DNA of 10,029 nt from positions 1-10,029 of the forward strand of contig JAYVCL010000111.1 in NCBI GenBank assembly GCA_043749975.1. The letters are read 5' to 3'. A model generated the notes under the pieces. That model made no database searches and was not told the DNA's origin. It saw only the letters and a program-made list of their open reading frames with translations. Shown in pieces: positions 1 to 6,206 of this stretch. Positions within the stretch are counted from its first letter, which is position 1; each line of letters opens with the position of its first letter. The position numbers were made by a program, and so were the translations under genes. The DNA comes from JANYJJ01 sp043749975. GTDB lineage: Bacteria > Pseudomonadota > Gammaproteobacteria > Burkholderiales > Burkholderiaceae_C.

Positions 1-579
1 CAGTTTCAGAAAGCTCGGGGTGCCGATGTAGCCCGCCGGCTTCAACTCGGCGATGGCCTGCACCTGCTGCTCGGTCTGGCCGATGCCGCCAGGGAACACC
101 GTGCAACCGACTGCGTGGGCACCGCTTTCCATCATCGCGCCGGCCGGCGTGAAGTGGTAGCTGAAGCAGTTGTGGGCCAAATCGCCAGCGCGAAAACCCG
201 CAGCAAAAAGCGCGCGCGCCATGCGCCAGTAGTCGGGTGCGGCAGCCTCGGGTTCGTAGATCGGACCGGGCGACGAGAACACGCGCAGCGCGCGGCGCGG
301 TGCGGGCATCGAACCCCAGCCGACGGTGGAGAAGCCGCCGAACACATCGCTGGCGCGCTGCGCCTGCTGGCGTTGCAGCAGCTCGTGCTTGCGCGTCACC
401 GGCAATGCGGCCAGCGCCTTGCGCGAGGTGATCGATTGCGTGTCCACGCCGCGCAGCAGCTCGCTGAACGCACTCGCGTGGGCGGCGGCGTGCGCCAACT
501 GCGCCGGCAGCGCGGCCATCAGTTGTGCTTCACGCAGCGCCGGGTCGCGTGCCTCCAGCGCGTCGTAGTGGGTGTTCAT
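1..579 (-). CDS. PaaK-like (phenylacetate-CoA ligase family) AMP-binding protein, N-terminal part
   Basis: Partial: the first 193 codons are present and the rest lies beyond base 1; the family usually has about 430 residues. I translated this frame by hand. The start resembles PaaK (YDALEARD then a helical stretch), and later parts match PaaK landmarks: HNCFSYHFTPAG, a GQTEQQVQAI segment, and GYIGTPSFLKL. PaaK enzymes join an aryl or acyl acid to CoA via an acyl-adenylate in the cytoplasm. Here the phosphate-binding loop, normally SSGTTGKP, reads SSPGPIYEPE (residues 102-111), so ATP binding must be altered or the protein is not a classical ligase. The start is uncertain: ATG at 579 fits the family, but in-frame ATGs exist at 588 and 666, the last overlapping the upstream gene; none has a strong Shine-Dalgarno. 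It is the last visible gene of the transport operon. Family assignment is fairly sure, activity is not. Confidence 0.75.
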   Translation of the reverse strand, partial: MNTHYDALEARDPALREAQLMAALPAQLAHAAAHASAFSELLRGVDTQSITSRKALAALPVTRKHELLQRQQAQRASDVFGGFSTVGWGSMPAPRRALRVFSSPGPIYEPEAAAPDYWRMARALFAAGFRAGDLAHNCFSYHFTPAGAMMESGAHAVGCTVFPGGIGQTEQQVQAIAELKPAGYIGTPSFLKL

Positions 580-586
580 GGCGTGC

Positions 587-622
587 ATCGGGTTTGTCGG
601 GCTTGTTGGGCTTATCGGGCTT
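587..622 (-). repeat. Four tandem 9-bp repeats before the PaaK-like gene
   Basis: Four adjacent imperfect 9-bp units read on the minus strand as AAGCCCGAT, AAGCCCAAC, AAGCCCGAC and AAACCCGAT. They fill nearly all of the gap between the 90-residue gene and the PaaK-like gene, and the last unit contributes the AT of the ATG at 588. They are in frame with the upstream gene, just past its TGA, where they would read KPD/KPN repeats. In the PaaK-like frame they would read as a Ser/Pro/Thr-rich linker if the ATG at 666 were used. Confidence 0.8.
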
Positions 623-628
623 GGTTCG

Positions 629-901
629 TCAGTCGTCGTCGCCGCGGTTGGCGCGGCGACGTGCATCGTCCACCAGCTTGCGCTGGGCTTGCGGAGTGGC
701 CAGTGGATAGCGGTCGAAGCCGCTGCCGCTGGCGCGTTTCAGGTCGGCCACCAGCGCGCCTTGTTCGTCGTGGAAGTGAACGAAGGCCGCGCCCCGGCAG
801 TAGAAGATGCCGGGCTTCACTTCTTTCAGGCCCTTGATCTCGCGCAACTGCCGCAGCAAGGGCAACAAGGGTTCGAGCGCCTTCAAATCTGCGTGGGCCA
901 T
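629..901 (-). CDS. Conserved-looking 90-residue protein of unknown function
   Basis: I do not recognise this protein. It has a Leu-rich amphipathic start (about residues 6-24), a compact middle with FYCRGAAFVHFHDEQG (about 33-48) and an acidic/basic tail ending RRANRGDDD. There is no signal peptide or membrane segment, so it is probably cytoplasmic. Evidence that it is a real gene: it sits 27 bp after livF on the same strand, has a strong Shine-Dalgarno (GAGGA, 7 bp before the ATG), and shows the charged, hydrophobic-core composition of a folded protein rather than the Arg/Ala-rich look of the shadow frames. The HFH motif could bind a metal or a small ligand, but that is only a suggestion. 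It may be a small partner of the transporter or of the ligase that follows. Confidence 0.75.
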   Translation of the reverse strand: MAHADLKALEPLLPLLRQLREIKGLKEVKPGIFYCRGAAFVHFHDEQGALVADLKRASGSGFDRYPLATPQAQRKLVDDARRRANRGDDD

Positions 902-928
902 GCTTGATTCCTCAGATGCAGCGCGCCA

Positions 929-1756
929 TCAGGCGAGCCAGCGTTTGCGGCGCTTGTAGCTCTTCACGTCCTTGAAGCTCTTGCGCGAGTTGCCGTCATC
1001 GGCGCCGCCCATGCCGAGGTAGAACTCCTTCACGTCCTCGTTCTCGCGCAGGTCTTTGGCGGCACCGTCCATCACGATGCGGCCGTTCTCCAGGATGTAG
1101 CCGTAGTCGGAGTAACGCAGCGCCATGTTGGTGTTCTGCTCGGCCAGCAGAAAGGTCACGCGTTCGCGTTGGTTCAGGTCTTTGACGATCTCGAACACCT
1201 CTTCCACGATCTGCGGTGCCAGCCCCATCGAGGGTTCGTCGAGCAGCACCATCTTCGGGTTGGCCATCAGGGCGCGGCCGATCGCGCACATCTGCTGTTC
1301 ACCGCCCGAGGTGTACGCGGCCTGCGAGCTGCGCCGCGTTTTGAGGCGTGGAAAATAGTTGTAGACCTTCTCCAGCGTGGCCGCCACGGCGCCCTTGCCG
1401 TCTTTGCGCGTGTAGGCACCGGTCAGCAGGTTTTCTTCGATGGTCAAGTGGCCGAAGCAATGGCGGCCCTCCATCACCTGGATCACGCCGCGGTTGACCA
1501 TCTCGGAAGTCGACAGGTTTTCGATCCGCTCGCCGCGCAACTCCACCGAGCCCTTGGTGACCTCGCCGCGCTCGCCGCGCAGCAAGTTGCTGACTGCCCG
1601 CAAGGTGGTCGTCTTGCCCGCGCCATTGCCCCCCAGCAGCGCCACCACCTTGCCCTCCGGCACCTGCAAAGACACACCCTTCAACACCAGGATCACGTGG
1701 TTGTAGATGACCTCGATGCCGTTGACGTTCAAAAGAATATTCGGCGATGCACTCAT
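929..1756 (-). CDS. livF: ABC transporter ATP-binding protein, LivF type
   Basis: One of the two cytoplasmic ATPases that power a branched-chain amino acid family (HAAT) importer. All nucleotide-binding motifs are visible in 275 residues: Walker A GGNGAGKT (42-49), signature TSGGEQQ (149-155), Walker B MVLLDEP (169-175), and EQN where many ABC proteins have the switch histidine, which is usual for LivF. It is longer than the typical 235-240 residues because of a basic C-terminal tail (about 256-275, ending SYKRRKRWLA). The ATG at 1756 follows a modest Shine-Dalgarno (AAAGG). It is separated from the other transporter genes by 173 bp of palindromic sequence, so its expression may be set partly on its own. 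The gene symbol denotes the family; the substrate is not known. Confidence 0.95.
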   Translation of the reverse strand: MSASPNILLNVNGIEVIYNHVILVLKGVSLQVPEGKVVALLGGNGAGKTTTLRAVSNLLRGERGEVTKGSVELRGERIENLSTSEMVNRGVIQVMEGRHCFGHLTIEENLLTGAYTRKDGKGAVAATLEKVYNYFPRLKTRRSSQAAYTSGGEQQMCAIGRALMANPKMVLLDEPSMGLAPQIVEEVFEIVKDLNQRERVTFLLAEQNTNMALRYSDYGYILENGRIVMDGAAKDLRENEDVKEFYLGMGGADDGNSRKSFKDVKSYKRRKRWLA

Positions 1757-1768
1757 GACGACCTTTCA

Positions 1769-1802
1769 CTCATTCAAACGTCGTACCCGGCGCTTGAATG
1801 AG
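1769..1802 (-). promoter_or_regulatory. Hairpin in the livF leader, next to its ribosome-binding site
   Basis: A perfect 9-bp inverted repeat (CTCATTCAA / TTGAATGAG) with a 16-nt loop ends 12 bp before the livF ATG. The AAAGG Shine-Dalgarno follows it at once on the transcript. It could hold the binding site open, act as an RNA 3'-end stabiliser for the upstream message, or be a protein site. The structure is seen; the role is inferred. Confidence 0.5.
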
Positions 1803-1851
1803 GGCTCCAGCGGAGCCCAGCCCCTCAAGGAGGGGTGTGGGGAGCCAATGA

Positions 1852-1874
1852 CCCCTTCCTCTCGGAGGAAGGGG
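1852..1874. repeat. Perfect 10-bp stem, 3-nt loop hairpin
   Basis: CCCCTTCCTC (1852-1861) pairs perfectly with GAGGAAGGGG (1865-1874) across a TCG loop. It is the strongest stem in the intergenic palindrome cluster. No T-run follows on either strand, so it is better read as a REP-like unit or RNA-stabilising stem than as an intrinsic terminator. Confidence 0.75.
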
Positions 1875-1929
1875 AAGGGGAAGGAGCCCAGCCCTGCCGC
1901 TCGCGGCGGAGAAGTCGCCCTAGCGGATA

Positions 1930-3273
1930 TCAGCTCTGGCAATCCTCAGGAGTACGTCGTGTCAACTTCTTCTCGGATGCGTACTTCTCCGCCGCTGCCT
2001 TGACCATCGGCTTGATGATCTGGTCGTCGGCCTGCAGCCATTCGGAGGTGAAGTTCCACTTCGCGCCGTCCCAGGTGTGGATGCGCGCCCAGGCCGAGCC
2101 CATGTGGTCGGCGCACGATGTACTGACCGGCCGCATCACGCCCGCAAAGCCCAGCGCGTCGAGCTTCTTCTGGTCGAGCGTCAGGTTCTCGTAGCCCCAT
2201 CGCGCTTGCTCGCCGGACATGACCTTGCCCTTGCCGTAGCGCTCTTGCGCACGCCGCACGCCTTCGACCGCCAGCATTCCTGCCGACACGCCGCGCATGT
2301 ACAGCACCTGGCCGACCTCTTCCTTCGGGCCGGTGCCCTGGCCCTTGCCGTGCACCAGCGCGAGGATGTCTTTCGTCACCTTGGCGTTCGGCTCTGCGCC
2401 GTGCTGCAAGGCCAGCGCGTTGTAGCCCTTGGCACCGTCGCCCACGTCTCTCACGTCGGGCTCGGCTCCGGCCCACCACACGCCGTACATCTTCTCGCGC
2501 GGGTAGCCGGTGGCCACGGCTTCCTTGATGGCGGTGGAATTCATCACGCCCCAGCCCCACAGCATCACGTAGTCCGGGCGGCTCTGGCGAACCTGCAACC
2601 AGGTGGCTTTTTGCTCGACGCCGGGTGCCGTCACCGGCAGCAGTTGCAGCTCGAAGCCAAGCTGCCGGCTGCGCTCCTGAAGCACGGGAATCGGCTCTTT
2701 ACCGAACGGGCTGTCGTGATAGACGAGCGCCACCTTCTTGCCCTTGAGCTTGTCGAGGCCGCCTTCTTTCTTGGCAATGTGCTGCACCAGCACGTCGGCC
2801 GCGACCCAGTAGGTGCCCACCAGCGGGAAGTTCCACTTGAAGACGCCGCCGTCGGCGCTCTCGCTGCGGCCGTAGCCCGAGGTGATGAGCGAAATCTTGT
2901 CGCCCGGCGCCTTCTCGGTCAGTGCGAAGGTGATGCCTGTGGACAGCGGCTGGAACACCGTGGCCCCGCCGTGCTTGCCCTTCAGGCGCTCGTAGCATTC
3001 CACGCCGCGGTCGGTGGCGTAGCCCGTTTCGCATTCTTCAGTCACCAGCTTGACGCCGTTGATGCCGCCCTGCGCGTTGACCATTTTCATGTAGTCGGAC
3101 ATGCCGTTGGCGAACGGCACGCCGTTCGGCGCATAGGCACCGGTTCGGTAGACCAGCAACGGGAAAAACTGCTCCTTCGCCGCAGTTTGAGAGTGCGCCG
3201 CCGGCGCGATGGCCAGGCTGCTGAGACTGGCCGCGATGATCGCAGCGGTCATTGCCAGGGACTTGAACTTCAT
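1930..3273 (-). CDS. Periplasmic substrate-binding protein of HAAT-type ABC transporter
   Basis: Captures the substrate in the periplasm and delivers it to the LivH/LivM channel (Peripla_BP_6 / LivK-like family). A Sec signal peptide is clear: MKFKSLAM, a hydrophobic core to about residue 24, and a likely cut near AHS-Q (27-29). The mature part starts with the family's FPLLVYRTGAYAPNG and contains a VALVYHDSPFG hinge-region strand (181-191). At 447 residues it is larger than E. coli LivJ/LivK (about 370). Four cysteines (81, 93, 387, 445) suggest disulfides. I chose the ATG at 3273 over an in-frame one at 3300 because GGAGG lies at 3279-3283, ideally spaced, and the protein then begins directly with its signal peptide. 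The size and Trp/Tyr-rich middle suggest a ligand other than Leu/Ile/Val, perhaps an aromatic or organic acid; that is inference. Confidence 0.92.
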   Translation of the reverse strand: MKFKSLAMTAAIIAASLSSLAIAPAAHSQTAAKEQFFPLLVYRTGAYAPNGVPFANGMSDYMKMVNAQGGINGVKLVTEECETGYATDRGVECYERLKGKHGGATVFQPLSTGITFALTEKAPGDKISLITSGYGRSESADGGVFKWNFPLVGTYWVAADVLVQHIAKKEGGLDKLKGKKVALVYHDSPFGKEPIPVLQERSRQLGFELQLLPVTAPGVEQKATWLQVRQSRPDYVMLWGWGVMNSTAIKEAVATGYPREKMYGVWWAGAEPDVRDVGDGAKGYNALALQHGAEPNAKVTKDILALVHGKGQGTGPKEEVGQVLYMRGVSAGMLAVEGVRRAQERYGKGKVMSGEQARWGYENLTLDQKKLDALGFAGVMRPVSTSCADHMGSAWARIHTWDGAKWNFTSEWLQADDQIIKPMVKAAAEKYASEKKLTRRTPEDCQS

Positions 3274-3278
3274 GTCTG

Positions 3279-3283
3279 CCTCC
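3279..3283 (-). promoter_or_regulatory. Shine-Dalgarno of the binding-protein gene
   Basis: GGAGG on the minus strand, 5 bp before the ATG at 3273. It decides the start, since the alternative in-frame ATG at 3300 lies upstream of it. It is one of the best ribosome-binding sites in the operon, in line with the high level usually needed for a binding protein. Confidence 0.8.
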
Positions 3284-3290
3284 AGAGGTG

Positions 3291-3310
3291 AAAAAAGCAC
3301 TCGTCAGTGC
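3291..3310 (-). terminator. Terminator-like hairpin with T-run between livM and the binding-protein gene
   Basis: On the minus strand GCACT-GACG-AGTGC (3310-3297) is a perfect 5-bp stem with a 4-nt loop followed directly by six T (3296-3291). Another eight-T run lies just upstream (3315-3322). The stem is short, so it may be a weak or partial intrinsic terminator/attenuator, or an RNA-processing stem that uncouples binding-protein expression from the upstream permeases. It ends just before the Shine-Dalgarno of the next gene. Confidence 0.4.
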
Positions 3311-3381
3311 GTGGAAAAAAAACGGATCCGTGGTGTAGAGAACGTCAGCGGGCGCGGTTGCTTCGCCGTGGTTTACGCCAA

Positions 3382-4446
3382 TCAATGTGGAAACGGCCAC
3401 AAGCGCAGCTTCTCTTTTGCAATCGACCACAGCCGCGCCAGGCCGTGCGGCTCGACGATCAAAAAGAAAACGATCAGCGCGCCGAAGATCATGAATTCGA
3501 GGTGCGAGGCCAGTGCGGTGGAAATCGGAATGCCCAGCCACGCAGGGGCCTGGTTCAGCAGCAGCGGCAGCACCACGATGAAGGCCGCACCGAAGAAGCT
3601 GCCCATGATCGAACCCAGCCCGCCGATGATCACCATGAACAGCAACTGGAACGAACGGTCGATCGAGAACGCCGCCGGCTCCCACGCGCCCAGGTTCACG
3701 AAGCCCCACAGCCCGCCGGCCACGCCGACGATGAAGGAGCTGACCGCGAACGCTGACAGCTTGGCGTAGACCGGGCGGATGCCGATGACGGCGGCGGCCA
3801 CGTCCATGTCGCGGATGGCCATCCATTGCCTGCCGATGTGGCCGCGCACCAGGTTCTTGGCAAGCAAGGCAAACACACTGACGAAGGCGAGGCAGAACAC
3901 ATACTTCTCGGCCGGCGTGTCGATGCCGATGCCGAACACCTGCAGGTTCGACACCGACACCGAGCCCGACGCCGAGTCGTTGGTGAACCACTTGATGCGC
4001 AGGAACGCCCAGTCGACGAAGAACTGCGCCGCCAGCGTGGCCACCGCCAGATAGAGGCCCTTGATGCGCAGCGACGGAATGCCGAACACCACGCCGACGA
4101 CCGTGGCCGCGACGCCGCCCAGCAGCAGCGAGACGACCAACGGCATGCCGTCGATGCGCACCTGGAAGTTGTAGGCGGCGTACGCACCCACGGCCATGAA
4201 GGCACCCGTGCCGAGCGAGATCTGGCCGCAGTAGCCGACCAGAATGTTCAGCCCGATGGCCGCCAGCGACAGAATCAGAAACGGGATCAGCAGCGCGCGA
4301 AAGATGTATTCGCTGGCCACCATCGGCACCACGAAAAACGCGAACGCCAGCAGCAGCCCGATGACGATGCGGTCTTGCAGGATGGGGAAAATCTGCTGGT
4401 CGGCGGCGTAGCTGACCTTGAATTGACCGTTTTCGCGATAGAGCAT
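3382..4446 (-). CDS. livM: ABC transporter permease, LivM type
   Basis: One half of the membrane channel of the HAAT importer. Of 354 residues, the first 28 or so are polar, then hydrophobic segments begin (about 28-45, 50-70, 78-95, 103-123, 130-147, 180-197, 228-250, 266-293, 312-332). The LivM hallmark GYCGQISLGTGAFMAVGAYA is at 71-90. A cytoplasmic coupling segment with GRQWMAIRDMDVAAAVIGI lies at about 205-223, the EAA-like loop that touches the ATPases. The ATG at 4446 has AGGA 8 bp upstream and follows the LivH stop by 18 bp, which supports one operon and co-assembly of the two permeases. A gap of 108 bp with a terminator-like hairpin follows. Confidence 0.95.
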   Translation of the reverse strand: MLYRENGQFKVSYAADQQIFPILQDRIVIGLLLAFAFFVVPMVASEYIFRALLIPFLILSLAAIGLNILVGYCGQISLGTGAFMAVGAYAAYNFQVRIDGMPLVVSLLLGGVAATVVGVVFGIPSLRIKGLYLAVATLAAQFFVDWAFLRIKWFTNDSASGSVSVSNLQVFGIGIDTPAEKYVFCLAFVSVFALLAKNLVRGHIGRQWMAIRDMDVAAAVIGIRPVYAKLSAFAVSSFIVGVAGGLWGFVNLGAWEPAAFSIDRSFQLLFMVIIGGLGSIMGSFFGAAFIVVLPLLLNQAPAWLGIPISTALASHLEFMIFGALIVFFLIVEPHGLARLWSIAKEKLRLWPFPH

Positions 4447-4464
4447 TTTTGTGGTCCTGGTGGC

Positions 4465-5394
4465 TCAGACGCGATCAATGATCTTCTCGCCGAACAGCCC
4501 TTGCGGCCGCACGAGAAGAAACACCAAGGCCAGCACGTACGCGAACCAGATCTCGATGCCGCCGCCGAACATCGGGCCGATGTAGACCTCGGACAGCTTC
4601 TCGCCCAGGCCGATGATCAAGCCGCCGATGATCGCGCCGGGCACCGATGTGAGGCCGCCCAGAATCACCACCGGCAGCGCCTTCAGCGCCAGCACCGCCA
4701 GCGAAAACTGCACGCCCAGCTTGCTGCCCCAGATCACGCCGGCCACCAGCGCCGCAAAGCCGGCCACGCTCCAGACGATGACCCAGATGTGGTTCAGCGG
4801 AATGCCGATAGACTGCGCCGCCTGGTGGTCGTCGGCCACCGCGCGCAAGGCCCTGCCGGTGGCGGTCTTCTGGAAAAACAGCGCCAGCACGGCCACCAGC
4901 GCGGCGGCGATGCCTGCCGCCACCAGGTCTTCCTGGCTGATCAGCACGCCGCCCGGGAACACGCCCTGGAACAGGAACAGCGGCTCCTTCGGCATGCCCA
5001 CGTCGATCTTGTAGATGTCGCTGCCGAACAGCGTTTGGCCGAAGCCGTCGAGAAAATAAGTGATGCCCAAGGTGGCCATCAGCAAGGTGATTCCTTCTTG
5101 ATTGACCAGACGCCCCAGCACCAGCCGTTCGATCAGCCAGGCCAGCGCGATCATCACGAGCATCGCGGCGATGAAGCCCAGCACGTTGCCGATGAGCTTG
5201 CTCTCGATGCCCAGCCAATGCGGAATCCACTGCGAAAAGCGCGCCATCGCCAGCGCGGCAAACAGCACCATCGCGCCTTGCGCGAAATTGAAAACGCCCG
5301 AGGCTTTGTAGATCAGCACGAAGCCGAGTGCGATCAGCGAATACAGCATGCCGGCCATCAAGCCGCCAAACAGAACTTCGAGGAAGAACGCCAT
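4465..5394 (-). CDS. livH: ABC transporter permease, LivH type
   Basis: The second half of the membrane channel. The protein has 309 residues, mostly membrane segments (about 8-29, 33-52, 69-93, 103-121, 155-174, 203-224, 231-265, 280-296). Family marks are FNFAQGAMVLFAAL near residue 35, the coupling-loop segment GRALRAVADDHQAAQSIGIPL (180-200) and the typical ending VRPQGLFGEK. I chose the ATG at 5394 (MAFFLEVLFGG): it gives the usual length, begins directly with the first membrane segment and has AGGA 8 bp upstream. The open frame extends further upstream, but only across the end of livG. The gap to livG is 14 bp. Confidence 0.95.
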   Translation of the reverse strand: MAFFLEVLFGGLMAGMLYSLIALGFVLIYKASGVFNFAQGAMVLFAALAMARFSQWIPHWLGIESKLIGNVLGFIAAMLVMIALAWLIERLVLGRLVNQEGITLLMATLGITYFLDGFGQTLFGSDIYKIDVGMPKEPLFLFQGVFPGGVLISQEDLVAAGIAAALVAVLALFFQKTATGRALRAVADDHQAAQSIGIPLNHIWVIVWSVAGFAALVAGVIWGSKLGVQFSLAVLALKALPVVILGGLTSVPGAIIGGLIIGLGEKLSEVYIGPMFGGGIEIWFAYVLALVFLLVRPQGLFGEKIIDRV

Positions 5395-5408
5395 GCTGTT
5401 TTTCCTGC

Positions 5409-6206
5409 TCAGTGCGTGGTGCCGAGGTAGGCGCTGATCACATCGGGGTTGGCGCGCACCTCGTGCGGCGTGCCGTCGCCGATCTTCCGTCCATAGTCGA
5501 GCACCACCACGCGGTCGCTGATGTCCATCACCACGCCCATGTCGTGCTCGATCAGCACGATGGTGGTGCCGAACTCGTCGTTCACGTCGAGGATGAAACG
5601 GCACATGTCCTGCTTCTCTTCCACGTTCATGCCGGCCATCGGCTCGTCGAGCAGCAGCACCTGCGGGTCCATCGCCAGCGCACGGCCCAGGTCGACGCGC
5701 TTTTGCAATCCGTATGGCATCTTGCCGACCGGCGTCTTGCGGTAGGGCTGGATTTCGAGGAAGTCGATGATGCGTTCGACGAAGCCGCGCTGCGCCACTT
5801 CTTCACGCGCCGCCGCGCCCCAGTGCAGCGCTTGCTGGAAGATGTTGGTGCGCATCTTCAGGTTGCGCCCGGTCATGATGTTGTCGATCACGCTCATGCC
5901 CTTGAACAGCGCCAGGTTCTGGAACGTGCGCGCCACGCCCATCTCGGCCACCTGGCGCGAGTTCATGTGCTGGAAGGTTTTTCCGCGCAGCGCAATCGAG
6001 CCTTGCTGCGGCTGGTAGACGCCGTTGATGCAGTTCAGCATCGAGCTTTTGCCGGCGCCGTTGGGGCCGATGATGGCGCGAATTTCGTGCTCGCAAACGT
6101 TGAAGCTGATGTCGGTCAGCGCCTTCACGCCACCGAAGGCGAGGCTGATGTTGTGCACATCGAGGATCACCTCGCCGACTTTGCGGCCGCTGCTGTCGGG
6201 GCTCAT
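5409..6206 (-). CDS. livG: ABC transporter ATP-binding protein, LivG type
   Basis: The second cytoplasmic ATPase of the importer, 265 residues. Visible motifs: Walker A GPNGAGKSS (47-55, Lys53), Q-loop Gln96 in RTFQNLALF, Walker B VLLLDEP (183-189) and switch histidine His221 in IEHDM. The family's AGMN sequence follows Walker B. The signature reads MPYGLQKR (163-170) instead of the usual LSGGQ/LSYGQ, so position 2 is Pro and the first Gly is Tyr. From memory, other betaproteobacterial LivG proteins beside CoA ligases have the same form, so it is probably a subfamily mark rather than damage. The ATG directly follows the ligase TAG (TAGATG), which points to translational coupling. Together with LivF this gives the usual ATPase heterodimer. 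Confidence 0.95.
   Translation of the reverse strand: MSPDSSGRKVGEVILDVHNISLAFGGVKALTDISFNVCEHEIRAIIGPNGAGKSSMLNCINGVYQPQQGSIALRGKTFQHMNSRQVAEMGVARTFQNLALFKGMSVIDNIMTGRNLKMRTNIFQQALHWGAAAREEVAQRGFVERIIDFLEIQPYRKTPVGKMPYGLQKRVDLGRALAMDPQVLLLDEPMAGMNVEEKQDMCRFILDVNDEFGTTIVLIEHDMGVVMDISDRVVVLDYGRKIGDGTPHEVRANPDVISAYLGTTH

Larger units (their letters stand above)
1757..1929. repeat. Mosaic of short palindromes between the binding-protein gene and livF
   Basis: This 173-bp gap has no gene. It is packed with perfect inverted repeats: 1769-1777/1794-1802 (CTCATTCAA), 1802-1808/1812-1818 (GGGCTCC, 3-nt loop), 1821-1826/1830-1835 (CCCCTC, 3-nt loop), 1852-1861/1865-1874 (CCCCTTCCTC, 3-nt loop) and 1896-1900/1903-1907 (GCCGC). 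A 12-bp direct repeat GGAGCCCAGCCC occurs at 1812 and 1883, and GGGCTCC/GGAGCCC delimit about 1802-1889. The segment 1864-1886 is pure purine on the plus strand. This looks like a REP- or BIME-type extragenic element, here inside an operon. There is no T-run, so a classical terminator is not indicated. Family membership would need a genome search. Confidence 0.7.

Noticed and set aside
1852..1874. Strong hairpin as a rho-independent terminator after the binding-protein gene
   Set aside because: No T-run follows on the minus strand, and livF lies downstream in the same direction.
2077..3291. A 404-codon plus-strand frame opposite the binding-protein gene
   Set aside because: Low-complexity Leu/Ala/Val/His shadow; the minus strand has a signal peptide, a strong Shine-Dalgarno and family motifs.
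3826..5430. A 534-codon plus-strand open frame opposite livM and livH
   Set aside because: The product is dominated by Gln, His, Arg and Asp with no recognisable fold, and the opposite strand encodes clear permeases.
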